Origin: Heracleum sosnowskyi
Taxonomy: Eukaryota; Streptophyta; Magnoliopsida; Apiales; Apiaceae
Reading direction: 5' to 3'
NCBI GenBank assembly: GCA_030848705.1
Contig: JAUIZM010000012.1
Coordinates: 2,599,001-2,663,000, forward strand
DNA: 64,000 nucleotides
The notes under the pieces were generated by a model. It saw nothing but the letters and a program-made list of their open reading frames with translations. It was not told the origin of the DNA and did no database searches. How positions within the stretch are numbered: position 1 is the stretch's first letter; each line of letters starts with the position of its first letter. The position numbers and the translations under genes are program-made. Shown piece by piece: positions 36,647 through 49,096 of this stretch.

Positions 36647-37184
36647 TATATAATAGTAATACACACTTATTTTCTTGAAGACGAACGAAGAAGTTTAAAG
36701 TTCAAATTCGCACAATTGCACCCCTTAAATCCTCTACAGATTTCTGCTACACATATACACACAATATACACACACTTTCGATCTACATTGTTAAATCTCT
36801 CCTAACATTAATCTTCTGTTCTACAAACACTCATATTGATGAACTTCAGATTCGCCACTTAGAAGCTGCTGACAACAATTCACTCAGACAATTGGAACCA
36901 GGGTGAGAATAATCTTTTAATTGTAAGCAACCCCTTTGTGTGTTTAAGTATAATTTTGTTTTTTCTTGAATGTCACCAAGTGTTTGATGAAATGCCTGAA
37001 TGAGTTTTTTTAGCATATGGTGGTTAAATTGGTTGGAATGGATTTTGGAATTAAGTGGGTGAGAGATAATTGATTGAATTTTGTGGAATATGGAGTTAAT
37101 TATTAAGGGCTGAATTGTAGTTCTTATGTTTTGGTTGCATTGCAGGAGTAGAGGTTTGAGGCTTGAGGTTTGGGGGAATAGAAT
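36647..37184 (+). promoter_or_regulatory. TAF6 promoter and 5'UTR with a leader intron
   Basis: Between the Helitron end and the TAF6 start codon. A likely 5'UTR exon ends at about 36902 (donor GTGAGAA), and a leader intron ends at TTGCAG (37145), leaving 39 nt of leader before the ATG. The Helitron terminus is only about 540 bp upstream of the start codon, so the proximal promoter abuts transposon DNA. No sure TATA box. Confidence 0.55.
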
Positions 37185-40100
37185 ATGAGTATCGTGCCGA
37201 AGGAGACGGTTGAGGTCATAGCTCAGAGCATTGGGATTAATAATTTGACTCCGGATGCAGCGCTTGCTCTTGCTCCTGATGTGGAATACCGTATGCGTGA
37301 GATAATGCAGGTATTCGAGTTTATGATTTCAAGAATTGACATGATTTTGGTTTTGTAATGCCTGTTTTGATATAGTTTCTGGGCATTGGGAATTTGACAT
37401 TTCAAACTGGTGCATAGGTTTGACGAAATTTAAATGTAGCTTATTTCATATTTCTTTAATATAATCTTGTGTATTTGTTATTAGAACCTGTTTACACGTA
37501 GGTATTGGAATAGTGTTCTAGTAATAAAAAAGTGTATTGCTCACTTTCCAATTCTACTGAAACTGCAGGAGGCAATTAAATGTATGCACCACTCAAGAAG
37601 AACAACATTGACGACAGATGACATTGATAGTGCACTTAAATTAAGAAATGTTGAGGTGAACTCTCAGAATTATTACCCATTTAAAGACTTTATTGATTTT
37701 GTTTGAATGGCTTTTATCTGGCTTCTGGTGATATGTAACTCAGCCAATATATGGATTTGCCTCTGGTGATCCTTTACGGTTCAGACGAGCTCTTGGACAC
37801 AAGGATTTGTTTTACATCGATGACAAAGATGTGGATTTCAAAGATGTAAGAACTGTTCGTTTATGCCAATAGTATATCTAGTTGTATTTATGTTTTTCTT
37901 TTAATGTTCCATCATGTATGTATGACTTCATGCTTCCTGATTAATGTGACCCATAGGTAATTGAAGCTCCTCTGCCTAAAGCACCACTGGATACTTCAAT
38001 AGTTTGTCACTGGCTAGCGATTGAAGGTGTACAACCTGCTATTCCAGAAAATGCTCCCGTGGAAGGTCTCTCTTTTATGCAAAAATAGATTTACCTTATT
38101 AATGTCCGAAATTTCATGCAGTAAAGTCTGAAATTTATAAAAAAATTAAGATATTAAATCGAGGCCATTCATTGATACTTATTAATGATCCTCGTAAGGG
38201 GTCCAGAATAATGTACGTACAATGTTAAATCGACTCAAATTTGTTATTTGTTTGCAGCTATCACTGCTCCTCCAGAGACAAATAAAGTTGAGCATAAAGA
38301 GAATGAACTACCTGTTGACATTAAATTACCCGTAAAACATGTTCTTTCCAGAGAGCTTCAGGTATTATGAATTATTTCGTCTCAGTAGGTTTAGCGATAT
38401 TAGTTAGACAAATGCGATTTTAACCTCACCTTTCCTGTTGCAGTTATACTTTAATAAAATTACTGAGCTCACATTAAGTAGATCTGATGTGGTCCTCTTC
38501 AAGGAGGCCTTAGTAAGTTTGGCCACGGACTCAGGACTTCATCCTTTAGTTCCCTACTTTACATGTTTTATTGCAGATGAGGTATTCTTCAAGCTACATT
38601 ATTAATAACAGCGGATAAAACTACTATAAGTATACCTCCTTAAACAAAGCAGATGAATTATAATTGTTTCTCACCAAGTCTTTTAATTTTTATTGACCTC
38701 AGGTTGCACGTGGTCTGACTGAGTTTAATGTTCTGTTTGCTTTGATGCGTGTTGTTTGGAGTCTCCTCCAGAATCCTCACATACGTGTAGAACCCTATGT
38801 AAGTCTATTGTTGATTCATGTGGTTTCTGTGATATTGTGGACAAGTGCAAAATAATTTTTTAATCTCTTTATAAGGTATTCTTGTAAGGGTCTGTCACGC
38901 TTTCGGCAAAAAAAGCTGCTCAAGTCTGGTGTTTCACATTGTTCTAAAAAGCATGACATTGTGGCTCCTAACCCTTATAAGTTGAGATTTAGACATTTAG
39001 CAATTTGAGCATTCTAGGTTGCTGAAAATTTCGAGATTGTAGTATCTTACTGCTGTAAAATAGTCTCTTGAATAGTTTTGATTGGTTAGTGAGGAAATAT
39101 ACTGATTTTTTCCTTTATGCGGTCAAGGCAGTACTACAGACATAAACGTGATCTGTTAAAATTGACTGTGTTAGAAAGATGAGTGAATTTGCGCCCTCAT
39201 TTTCGAAATCAAGTTGTACTTGTGTAGAAGTCTTGATGAATGTTTTCATTTTTTCCAATTTGGAATTCCTTGATGGGGAACACAAGTTTAATAATAAATT
39301 AAAAGAATAGATGAGATTTTATCTCTAAGATCTCTTCATACTCAATGTGAAAGGACTGCTCCAATACATTATGTTTAGGTAATCGTTTGGAATATTTAAT
39401 CAAGTAGTATATTAAGCTTGGGTTTTGTGGCCATGAGTAATGATGTAATCTCTGCTACTAAATGAACTTTGGTATTTGTTAAATTATGCCCCTTTTATGA
39501 TAGCAATTTTTATATTTATCCCTTATTTATATGATAAATTAGAATTTTGCATTTACTAGTCCAGCCCATCTTGATATATGTTTAATATCTTGTTATTAAT
39601 ATCGAGTCCACATCAATAATTTGATTTCGGATTGAGTATCGAAATCAATATCTTTACAGCACTTTTGCATTTATGCACGATTTCCTTTTGTTGGTAAGGA
39701 ATCTCCTCTCTTTTCTTAAACTTTGATATATTTAATTAACGACTTGTCTTGATATGCTATTTATAATTTTAATTTATTAAGTATTATTTTTTGTTAGCTT
39801 TGCATCAACAAATTTTAGAATGCTAAAAATATATATATCAATCTCAGTAGTTCAATATTGTCATATTATATTAAGTTCAGAGTTTCGAGGAAAATGAAAA
39901 TGAAATAAATGAAGTCACCAGTGAAGTTATAGCTGCAAAATGGAGAACTAAATATATTTTTTGTTTTCCTTCTGGAAGTAGATACGGTGAAATATGTTCC
40001 AAGTTACATTTTTAGGCAAGTAGACGTCATTGAAACAAATGAGGCATATATGTACATGAATGTAACACTTTTTTTAAGTGACTGTAATATATCTTATAGT

Positions 40101-43100
40101 TCATTTGTTTCATTTGTACCAGCTACATCAGTTGATGCCTTCAGTTGTGACCTGTCTTGTGGCAAAAAGGTTAGGCAATCGATTGGCAGACAACCACTGG
40201 GAGTTGAGAGACTTCACAGCAAACCTTGTAGCGTTTATATGTAGAAAGTGAGTCTTTCTTTCTTTCGTTTTCTTCTCTTTCAATCTGTTTTCCATAATTA
40301 TGGTACATTTTTTATTTAGTTAGAGAGCATGCATTCATCTACTGTATGCATAAGGTGTACAAGCATCTGTCATTTTGTTGTCATATAAAACGCGGGACAT
40401 GCTAATGCTTTAAGATACTTTGTGCTGTGACTCCAGTAATTCTTGTCCTGCTATTGGTTTACCAATCCACCCTTCATAAGTACCATCAAGGCTCGAGCAA
40501 ATCACCATTCAAAATTACACAACTTTTTGAGAGTTACCTTTTCTCCCTGGTATCCAGATACCTTCTGCAATTTTTATAAACAGATTTTGATAATTTGTGT
40601 CCCTTAAAACAAACAAATAGATTATGAAGAAAAGGAAATGTATGGATCCTTAGCTAATGATAAGGTTCTGGTAGCCTAGCCTTAAGGGTCTACACATGGT
40701 CACATTTTTCTGTGTCACCTCTTGGAAGTTGGAAGAAATTTGTGAGAGTATATATTGGCCATGAATGCAGCTGCCAGCTGGTATACTTTCTAGTAGTTTG
40801 TTTGATCTAGATTGGTGTTTTTGTGTTGATCTGTTGAATATATTGAGTATTTTGTAAAACCTTATTTGTATTTCTTACATTTTGTTTATTCAAACTTTCA
40901 ATGTGTATAAAGTCTGTACTTCTGGTTTTGATAAGTTCTATTTCTTTGTAAGGGGGAGGGGGAGGGGGGTGAGTGAGGATTTTAACCCGTGGCCTTTGTC
41001 ATGGGGAGAATTGCGATGCCACAAGGCTAGGCTTCGTAATTTGTACAGAACATGAAAGTTACTGTTGGTTTTAAAATCTTGAAAGAAACACGGAAGTAGG
41101 TGTTTTACTGCCATGTTTAGGTTTCTAGTTTTCTTACACGAAATAAAATTATTATTATTATTATAATATATGTGTGTGTATTTATAACTAGCTTATATCT
41201 TGTACGATGCATAGGCTACATTAGTATTTGTTATCTTATTTATATTTTAATATAGTATAGATATTCTTTTGATATTAAAAGTAGTAGATATTAACTTTTT
41301 AGAAGTAAGATTATAATTGAGAAACAACCAAACTTATAATTTTACATTATAATATTAATTTTTGAAAAAATAGAATTTTATTTTTTAAATATATCATTAT
41401 GTGACGCGAAAAGAATGGGAGACAAACTTAATTAGTGTCATGTTAGGTTTGGTGCATGGATACATGAATTCATTTAGTGTTGGAGATTGGCATGGGTCTG
41501 ACATTTTCGATAGTCGATAGGAAACACGAAAGGACATAGTACGACACGGTCTACTTCTATCTATTATAATAAAAGATGATATTACTCAATTTTTTAATGG
41601 GCGGCACAATGTTTTTCTTTAGTTATACTAAATTTTTACCTCAAAGAGAGTTTGTGTTATGTCCGGGTCGCTCCAATAATTTGCTGCAATGTTCTAAAAT
41701 GACACATTCCCATTTTTTTTTGCTTCACACTATTGTTTTCAACAAGATGTTTATATCTTTTTGTAGATTTGGACATGTCTACAACAGTCTCCAATCACGG
41801 CTTACTAAAACATTGCTCAATGCCTTTTTGGATCCAAAAAGAGCAATGACTCAGCATTATGGTGCCATCCAAGGGTTAGCGGCACTAGGGCCTAATGTGG
41901 TAATCTCTTCTTTCATGTCACTTGTGAGAAAGAATCCATAAGTACACTATGGTCTGCATGAGGGTTATTTTAAATGAACCAAGGAAATGTGTATTGGCAG
42001 CTTAGAAGTATTAATGTATTATAGTTTTCTGCCATGAAGTAGCCACTTTAAACACTAAAATCTGATAATCTTATATTTTCTTAATCACTTTGCTTCGGTT
42101 GGAGTGAAGGTGATGTGGAGTAAGACAAATATATACCTGCTTTCTCATTGTTCCTTGAATTATGCTCTAGTACTGATCACAATCTTGAGTTATAGGTAGG
42201 TAAACAACTTCAATAGTCTATGTTCTTGTATATAAAATCCCTTCTCCTTTCTCACAATTTACTAGGCCTGTCTACTAATTTACTGAAATAAACCATATTA
42301 ATCTGGTAAGAAATTGATTGAAACAAGGATGGAATTTTGCTTGAGTTTTCTTATAAACTATGGAACTAGCCAAAATGTACTAGGAAAGCCTTTATCACGG
42401 TGATTGGTTTTCTTTTGCTATAAGCTTGTCATTTTAAATCTTAATTCAGCAAGTTTCTTTTATCTGGAAAGGTTTAACTTTTTAGGCTACATAATTGTTG
42501 AAGAAAATGACCTGTGAATCTTTATACGTGTTTCTAGAACTTTGCTAGATTTTTTAAGTTGCTTTCTCTGACATTGCATATGGGCAGGTTCGACTTCTTA
42601 TATTGCCAAATCTTGATGCCTATTTGAAACTTCTTGAACCAGAAATGCTTTTTGAAAAGCAAAAGAATGAATTGAAAAGACATGAAGCTTGGCGTGTTTA
42701 TGGTGCCTTGCTGGTTAGTATGTTAGAGATGTGAATGCTTGTTCTCTATAATGTGCTGTGCCCAAAAGATGTGCTTGTACTGTTTTAACGAAGTCTTTCG
42801 TATTTCAGCGTGCTGCAGGTCAAAGCATCTATGATAAACTTAAAATGTTTCCGCCTTTAGCATCCCCTCCCGGGCATGTTGTCTTGAGGCCTAATGCAAA
42901 AGTTATCACCTCAAATTCGACAAGTATGTGGACTCTATTGTTATGGATTTTGCTAACAACTGTGACCTTTTAGTGTCAGATAGTTTCACTCACTCTCTTT
43001 CCCTGCAAGTTCAACGGTGATGTTTGACCAATTTAGATCAATCTTCTCCAAAAAAAATCTGATTGAGCAGCAGTAGAATATACACATGACACAAGATAAC

Positions 43101-43547
43101 ATTGATTACTTTTTGAATTTTTTTTGTCAATCGTATGTGTTATATGACCATTAATTACATCTGAATGTTCATATAGATAAGCACAAGGCAAACACCGATG
43201 AAATGGAACAGCAGTCTCCTTCGAAGAAAGTTGCAATTGATGGTGCTAAAGTTCCGGTGTCAAATAACTCTTTGCCACCTGATATAGAAGAAGAAACAAG
43301 AGTCCCAGACACTACTGGTGCTTCTGATGCAAGTCCATCATCATTACAGACCCGCAACGAAAACAAAAAAAGCGTTGGAGGACGAAGAGATAGGGGTGAG
43401 AGTGAAGCTTTAAGGATGAAAGCTTTGCTGAACCAAACATGGAAGGAGGATTTAAAATCTGGGCAGCTTTGTGCTAAATTATGTGAACAGTTTGGTGAAA
43501 GGATTTTCTCTTTCATTCCGACTCCAGAGCTGGAGTTATTTCTATAA
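37185..43547 (+). CDS. TAF6: TFIID/SAGA subunit TAF6, 12 coding exons
   Basis: TAF6 pairs with TAF9 through a histone fold and is part of the TFIID core for Pol II initiation. Exons: 37185..37310, 37569..37655, 37744..37845, 37957..38065, 38258..38361, 38444..38581, 38703..38798, 40123..40247, 41767..41899, 42588..42713, 42809..42923 and 43177..43547; total 1632 nt, 543 aa, close to the recalled length of Arabidopsis TAF6. The N-terminus [21 protein letters not shown] through [13 protein letters not shown] is the histone fold, followed by [16 protein letters not shown]. The C-terminal HEAT-repeat domain is marked by [47 protein letters not shown] and LEPEML. The last exon is a polar tail with a final PTPELELFL. 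Introns 38799..40122 and 40248..41766 are long, and the second hosts a Helitron. A partial copy of the gene lies downstream. Confidence 0.93.
41188..41576 (-). mobile_element. Small non-autonomous Helitron in a TAF6 intron
   Basis: Read on the minus strand it begins A|TCTTTTATTATAATAG (41576) and ends CTAG|T (41188). Near the 3' end the sequence GCCTATGCATCGTACAAG is a decayed version of the CCGTGCATCGCACGGG hairpin of the other Helitrons in this window. The A/T insertion context fits Helitron behaviour. It encodes nothing and lies in the 40248..41766 intron. Confidence 0.6.
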
Positions 43548-43975
43548 CCACCGGAAAGAATGTGATATATATCGTAGAGGTTGCTAAAATATTGTACATT
43601 CACCCACTTCAATATATGAATTGGTTTTCTAAATTTTTTGCTGGAGCTTTATTGTATTCATGAATGGCAGCATGTAATGAATGTAGAACATCACGGCGCT
43701 TGTCAAGTTGTTACATGTTGCCATCCTTGTATGTGGCATCGTAGCGGATAGTTAATACGTAATACGACTACCTGATAATTACAGATTACCTACACGGTAT
43801 TACAAGTCTAACTCATTAAAAGCTGCTGTTTCCTTGACCATATCAATATATTCTGCTGGCCTCAAAACAGTTTGGGTGATGCATATCAAACGGTCTCTTC
43901 CTGCACTTCAACTTCTCAGTTCCCACCATTCAGCCCTTGCATAATTAATTTCGTAGAATTCAAAGTTGAAAGCAA

Positions 43976-44400
43976 ATGGGTTCCAAAATTTGGCTACTGC
44001 TTGGTCTGTCTGTTGCTTTTGCTCTTTTCATTAGTTCAGAAGTTGCAGCTAGAGATTTAGCTCAAACTGCTACAAAGAGTAAGTCTTATTAGTACTACGC
44101 CCATGTTATTTGTCTTCATTTTCTCCATCTAACATGACTATGCGTCCATGTATTGAACTGCTTTAGTTGGTGGCTAATTTTTGTAATAGTTTAGATGGTG
44201 ACAGCTACTATAACGGAGTAGGCGGCGGTGATTACAACCTAGGAGGTGCTCGATACGGCGTTGGAGGAAGCTGCAGCAAATTTGGAGGAGGTGGTCTTAG
44301 ACATAAATCTCGAAGATGCCGCTGCTGCAATTTTAGGTGTTGTTCTGCAGTTGAAGCCCATGCACTTGAGGCAAGTACTCAAGTTAAGCCTCAAAACTAG
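43976..44400 (+). CDS. Small secreted glycine-rich protein with cysteine-rich end
   Basis: Two exons, 43976..44078 and 44195..44400, give 102 aa (GT-AG intron; the acceptor after TTTAG keeps frame). The N-terminus MGSKIWLLLGLSVAFALFISSEVAARDLAQ is a clear signal peptide and strongly resembles the class II glycine-rich proteins (AtGRP3/CORA type) of the cell wall or apoplast. A short glycine-rich middle (YNGVGGGDYNLGGARYGVGGS) is followed by a basic Cys-rich end (CRCCNFRCC, with a few more residues after it). In AtGRP3-like proteins this end binds wall-associated kinases; the cysteine spacing here is reduced, so function is uncertain. The glycine region is much shorter than usual. It sits between TAF6 and its partial pseudogene copy. 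Confidence 0.75.
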
Positions 44401-45966
44401 GAGGTCTACTTATTTATATACGGCTAGCCCCAGCCTATCGATTATTTGTTAGCTCTGGATCAACAAATGCTAATGCTTTCAGATACTTTGTGCTGTGACT
44501 CTGGCAATTCTTATCTTGTCATGGATTTGTCAATCCACACTTCAATACTAGTACCATATCAATGCTCAAAAAAATTGTCATTCAAGTTTTACTACTTTTT
44601 GTAAGTACATTTTCTCAGTGGTTTCTATTCAACTTCACATTTTCCTTTTTGCTATTTAAGAGATTATACTGAACACTGAAAAGAGAACTAGCATGAATAA
44701 TGATCAAAACACACACCAAGAGATCATAACTAATGATAGATAGAGTTAGCCAAAGAAAACGTGGTTTAAACAAGTTTTACCCATCATAAGAAAAAGTTTG
44801 ATCAAACATAAATCGACAAAAAAAATAATTAAATACAGCAGTAGGAGCCACCAGCTAATCCCAAACCTTGGTTGAGCCATCCTTATTTTCAGTATTAGGT
44901 AGAGTAATTCTCTGAGGAGTGCCCTTCAGTTTCAACCATAACCTGATCAGAGCTGTTTGAGGGAATGTAGATGCAGCTGACCATATGAGAACCAGAGTAG
45001 GGGATAGATTTCCGGGGAAATGGAGAGACGAGAGAGGTAGCAAACTTTACGTGGTGCTGTGAGTGCAATCCTCTATAGAGTGGCAGAACTGCAGAAGTTA
45101 TGACAGAGGGCCTTAGGCTTCTCAGGGTACACTCAATGACAAAGAATCAGGACACAGACTAAAGAAGATTTTCCATGTTCGTTATACTCTAAATTGAAGA
45201 GCTGAAGTAGGACTATCAAATTACAACAATTTACCAATGACACTAGACATGCAGAGACTAACTGTTAGAGCATATATTGTATTCTAACACTACCTCGCAA
45301 ATGTTGTTTCTGAGGCCTAATGCAAGAATTATGAACTCAAATTCGACAAGTACGTTATACGTAGACTCTATTGTTGTACTACATTTTGCCACAATCGTGC
45401 GCACGGCAAAACACAGAGGAACTGGAACAGCAGAGTGTCCTCTGAAAGAAAGTTTCAGAGGCAAATGACTCTTTGCTGTCTGATCATGTTCTTTAGAAGT
45501 GCAGTGGCAAATCACCCATGTTATTGTTAATTGCTCAAAATTTAACAATTTAGGATCCAGTGGGGGTTCCATAAAAGTGATACATCGGTCCTTGCAAGTA
45601 CTTCAGGCCCAACTTGCTAAGATTCTCAAATAAGTTTGGGCTGAACTAATCTTAAAATTTCAACCAGCTGAACTAATCTTGAATATGGGACGAACTTTGT
45701 AAATAAATATTATCTTTGATGAATTGTTTATGCAAAAAGTAAAGAAATATAATATAATATAATATAATAAATCTTTCTAGTAGCAGTAACTTTCTACTGA
45801 ATAATATTGCGTACTAGACTACTAGTTATACAACAATAAGAATAGAAAATCATCGAACTCATGATCTACTAATATCACCTCGTTCTTTTTACGAGATATT
45901 TATTATAACGAAAAAACAATAAAATCCACCTACAGCTCCTCCAAACCTGAAATGTGTAAGATTCAA
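44401..45966 (+). pseudogene. Partial TAF6 duplicate (intron and 3' exon fragments)
   Basis: Two blocks copy TAF6. 44464..44600 matches part of TAF6 intron DNA at about 40398..40545 (ATGCTTT-AGATACTTTGTGCTGTGACTC and following). 45297..45490 matches exon 11, its intron and the start of exon 12 (LRPNA-IMNSNST, then GGAACAGCAG and AGAAAGTTTC...). Intron sequence is retained, so this is a DNA-level duplication and not a retrocopy. Coding is broken and exons 9-10 are absent. The rest of the interval has no recognisable gene. A 62-codon minus-strand frame at 44855..45043 was not accepted. Confidence 0.75.
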
Positions 45967-46521
45967 TGGGTTAAATATTAAATTGGTCACTCAACTGAAT
46001 ATCATATATCACTTTCATCACTGATCTCAACGGGGTATCTCTTCAATCACTAAAGTCAACATAAATATCAAACGGATACCTCTAAATATGTGTTCAAAAA
46101 GTAAAAATAATTTATATTGAGTTCTACACATATTTCTTGAATGCTACCACAATCAAATGAAAAGTTGTGAACTCTAGTATTTCAGATATTATATTTAGAT
46201 TTTAAAATATTTGTTTACTATTTATTTTTAATTTTATAGTTATTTACTTTGATTTAATTAAAAATAAATAGTAAACTAATTTTTTAAAATCTAAATATAT
46301 TATCTGAAATACTAGAATTCATAACTTTTCATTTGGCTGGAGCAACATTGAAGAAATATGTGTAGAACTCGAGAACAGTTATTTTTACTTTTCGAACACA
46401 TATTTTGAATTACCTGTTTGATGTTTATGATGACTTTAGTGATTGGAACGATAACCCGTTAATATCAGAGATAAAAGTGAAACCTAATTTTTACTTCGAT
46501 GATCAATTTGATATTTAACTC
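45967..46521. mobile_element. Fold-back MITE with ~270-bp inverted arms
   Basis: The left arm (GGGTTAAATATTAAATTGGTC onward) and the right arm read in reverse (GAGTTAAATATCAAATTGATC onward) pair along almost the whole element, meeting near 46250 in ACTATTTATTTTTAATTTTA and its complement. Flanks are AAGATTCAA (45958..45966) and AAGATTCGA (46522..46530), a 9-bp duplication with one mismatch, which suggests a Mutator-like origin. It has no ORF. A transcript would fold into a long hairpin. Confidence 0.8.
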
Positions 46522-46530
46522 AAGATTCGA

Positions 46531-47820
46531 GAGACCGACACATGGAAGAAAGCTTGTTTACGGAACCCCGGTGGACTTGTAGTCAATGTGGATAAACATT
46601 TTGTGCCTGTAGGCCATAGTGTCCGCATATTTCAAATTTGTACTCATCCTCAGTGTCCCTCAAAGTCAACGTGTTACAATTTTTAGCAGCCTACATTATT
46701 GACTTGATGCATGCAAATCTTCGTAGCTTTAATTCTGACAGATTTCTTTTGGATTATGTATGTTTTTTCTAAAACTTTATTAAATTAAAAACATATATAA
46801 ATACTTTTTAGGTGAAAAGAAGAGATTAAAGGAGATCATCAAGTATGGCTGAGAGTGAGACTCGAGGGATCGAGATTGTAAACCACAATCTTAGCTGATC
46901 TGGTTAGGCAAATCCTATTGTGCATGTTAGTTTAGTATATATTTTTCCACTTGTAGTCTAATCTTAAAAACTAATTCAGCCTTTTGAACATAGTTACTTA
47001 GATCTCGTAACTTAACATGATATCGGAATACAAACTAAAACGAGTTTCATTAATTGTTTTCAAATATCTCATTTTTCAACAATATTGTTATTAAACCTCC
47101 AAATTAGGTTATACCCTAATAATTGATCATACCCTACTACAATTAACAAGTTGTCACGGGTCGTCATCCTTGCGATAATCTTGCACGTTCTGGTGGTGGT
47201 CAAAGGGACCTTATACGCCTGTATTTTAGCATTATATCCACAAATACCAATTCTCGTTTCTTGCAAGAAAATTTCCTTTTCAAGCTAGACATTTACGTGA
47301 CTACTGATAAAATATTTTAATAGAATTAATGAATTATTGACAAAATTTTATATAAATTCATTTGGGCCGGAATTACTTTTAAAATCGACATTCAAGAAAG
47401 AGTTGAGCTGAAAAATGTGGACAGAAAAGCATATGTGTGTCTGTAAGCCACGGTATATATTCACTTTCCGTCGTCTTCCTCTGTGGAGTTGAGAAGACAT
47501 AGACATTCAATGGACTGACATGAAAATACAGAGATGAAAGCTTGATTACGGAAGCCCAGTGGACCTGAATCTCGTCGTCGTACACAAATTTAATTTACAT
47601 GCACTTTCTGCCCACTCCATGCAACTTGATCATTTTTGTACTATTCAGTTCGTACTCACCTTCAATAATAATTTTTTATTATTGTAAATTGTTATTGTAA
47701 TTGTTTTTGTAAAATGAAATTGTTTTGGTTTTGGATTGTAAATATATCCCTATAAACATCATATAAGATGTTGTATTCATAAATGTGGGGCTTTCCACGG
47801 CCCCTGTTGGATATCCCCTG
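46531..47820. other. Non-coding DNA with a short internal repeat
   Basis: No gene is supported. About 45 bp at 46543..46575 (AAGCTTGTTTACGGAACC...) recur in altered form at 47535..47565 (AAGCTTGATTACGGAAGCC...). The rest is AT-rich with no termini seen. Confidence 0.5.
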
Positions 47821-48495
47821 CCCTCAATGCCTTCAATGTTTCATTGAGGGCGTCTGTTTGATTGAGGTCGGTCGTTTTTAAACAAATAATTAAAAATAGA
47901 AGAATACTAGAAAAAAATATAACATTTCGCACAAAAATAGTGGGCATATTTTTCTGGATACGTATAAATTTAAATTCAAATTTTGTACAATTTTCTATTT
48001 TTATTTATTTTTTCATGTAAATTTACAAATTATCTAAAACTGGGCGTCCTCAATGTTTCATTGAGGACGGTCGTTTTTAAACAAATAATTAAAAATAGAA
48101 GAATACTAGAAAAAAATATAAAATTCAGCACAAAAATAGTGGGCATGTTTTTCTGGATACGTATAAATTTAAATTCAAATTTTGTACAATTTTCTATTTT
48201 TATTTAATTTTTCATGTAAATTTACAAATTATCTAAAACTGGGTGCCCTCAATGTTTCATTGAGGGCGTATGTTATAAAACAAATAATTAAAAATAGAAG
48301 AATACTAGAAAAAAATATAACATTCATCACAAAAATACTGGGCATGTTTTTCTGGATACGTATAAATTTAAATTTAAATTCAAATTTTGTAAAATTTGTT
48401 ATTTTTATTTAATTTTTCATGTAAATTTACAAATTATCTAAAACTGGGCGTACTCCATGTTTCATTGAGGGCGTCCTCAATGTTTCATTGAGGGC
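47821..48495. repeat. Tandem array of ~200-bp units separated by CCCTCAATG hairpins
   Basis: Three ~180-bp AT-rich spacers (starting about 47870, 48070 and 48275, each running to AAAACTGGG) are nearly identical. Each is bounded by a short perfect hairpin with arms CCCTCAATG and CATTGAGGG around a TTT loop. Hairpin centres lie at about 47840, 48057, 48256, 48461 and 48484. One copy has GTCCTCAATG with the matching CATTGAGGAC, so both arms changed together. Two overlapping frames in the spacers look alike only because of the repeats and are not taken as genes. Confidence 0.85.
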
Positions 48496-48920
48496 GTACG
48501 TTTTAAAAAATAATTATAAAATAGAAAATAATATAATAATAATAAATATTTATTTTTTATTTTAAATTTTTCTGCTTCTGCTTTATTTATTCTATTTCAT
48601 TTAGTAGAGGTGTGCACCTCTACCGGTTTGTTTTTTTTTCTTTTTTGTTTAAATTTAAATAGATAAAAAAATTACTTTATTTTTTTAATGAAAAATTACC
48701 ATGTTAACTAAAATAATTTTAATTTTTTATTATTTTAAAATGCAAAATTTATTTTTAATTTTTTCTTATTTTAATATCAACTTTTTTATTAATATTAAAA
48801 TATTATTTTTCCTTTTTTTAATCAAAAAATAATATAATATCCATTTTATTCAATTATTTCATTTAATATTGCTATTTATTCTATTTTTCCTTTTTTTAAT
48901 TCAAATATAATATCACAGCA
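48496..48920. other. Very AT-rich spacer
   Basis: Almost pure A/T sequence between the hairpin array and the terminal hairpins of the element at 48942. No features beyond homopolymer-like runs. Confidence 0.5.
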
Positions 48921-49096
48921 CCCTCAATGAAACACTGAGGGCGCCCTCAATGTAATGAAACATTGAGGGCACATTTATTACTATTCCAACAGCTTACCAA
49001 CCTGCTTTTCAACCATTATTTGCTTAAATTCTACATTGTTTTAAACCCTTATTCTGCTCGTTTTTTGGAGAGAAAAAATCAAGGTTAGTGATTCTC

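Noticed and set aside
40952..40969. G-rich tract (G5-A-G5-A-G6) in a TAF6 intron, possible quadruplex
   Set aside because: Only three separated G runs are present, so a standard four-run quadruplex needs splitting of one run. Likely a low-complexity tract.
44855..45043. Minus-strand frame of 62 codons ending DGSTKVWD
   Set aside because: It looks somewhat protein-like, but I could not assign a family, find splice partners or exclude chance. It lies among TAF6 duplicate fragments.
47983..48412. Two overlapping ~75-codon frames with nearly identical products (47983..48207 and 48182..48412)
   Set aside because: They are the same AT-rich repeat unit read twice; length and composition are explained by the tandem array, with no family similarity.
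47821..48495. CRISPR-like appearance of regularly spaced palindromes
   Set aside because: Spacers are identical copies of ~180 bp, not unique 30-40-bp sequences, and the context is plant nuclear DNA.
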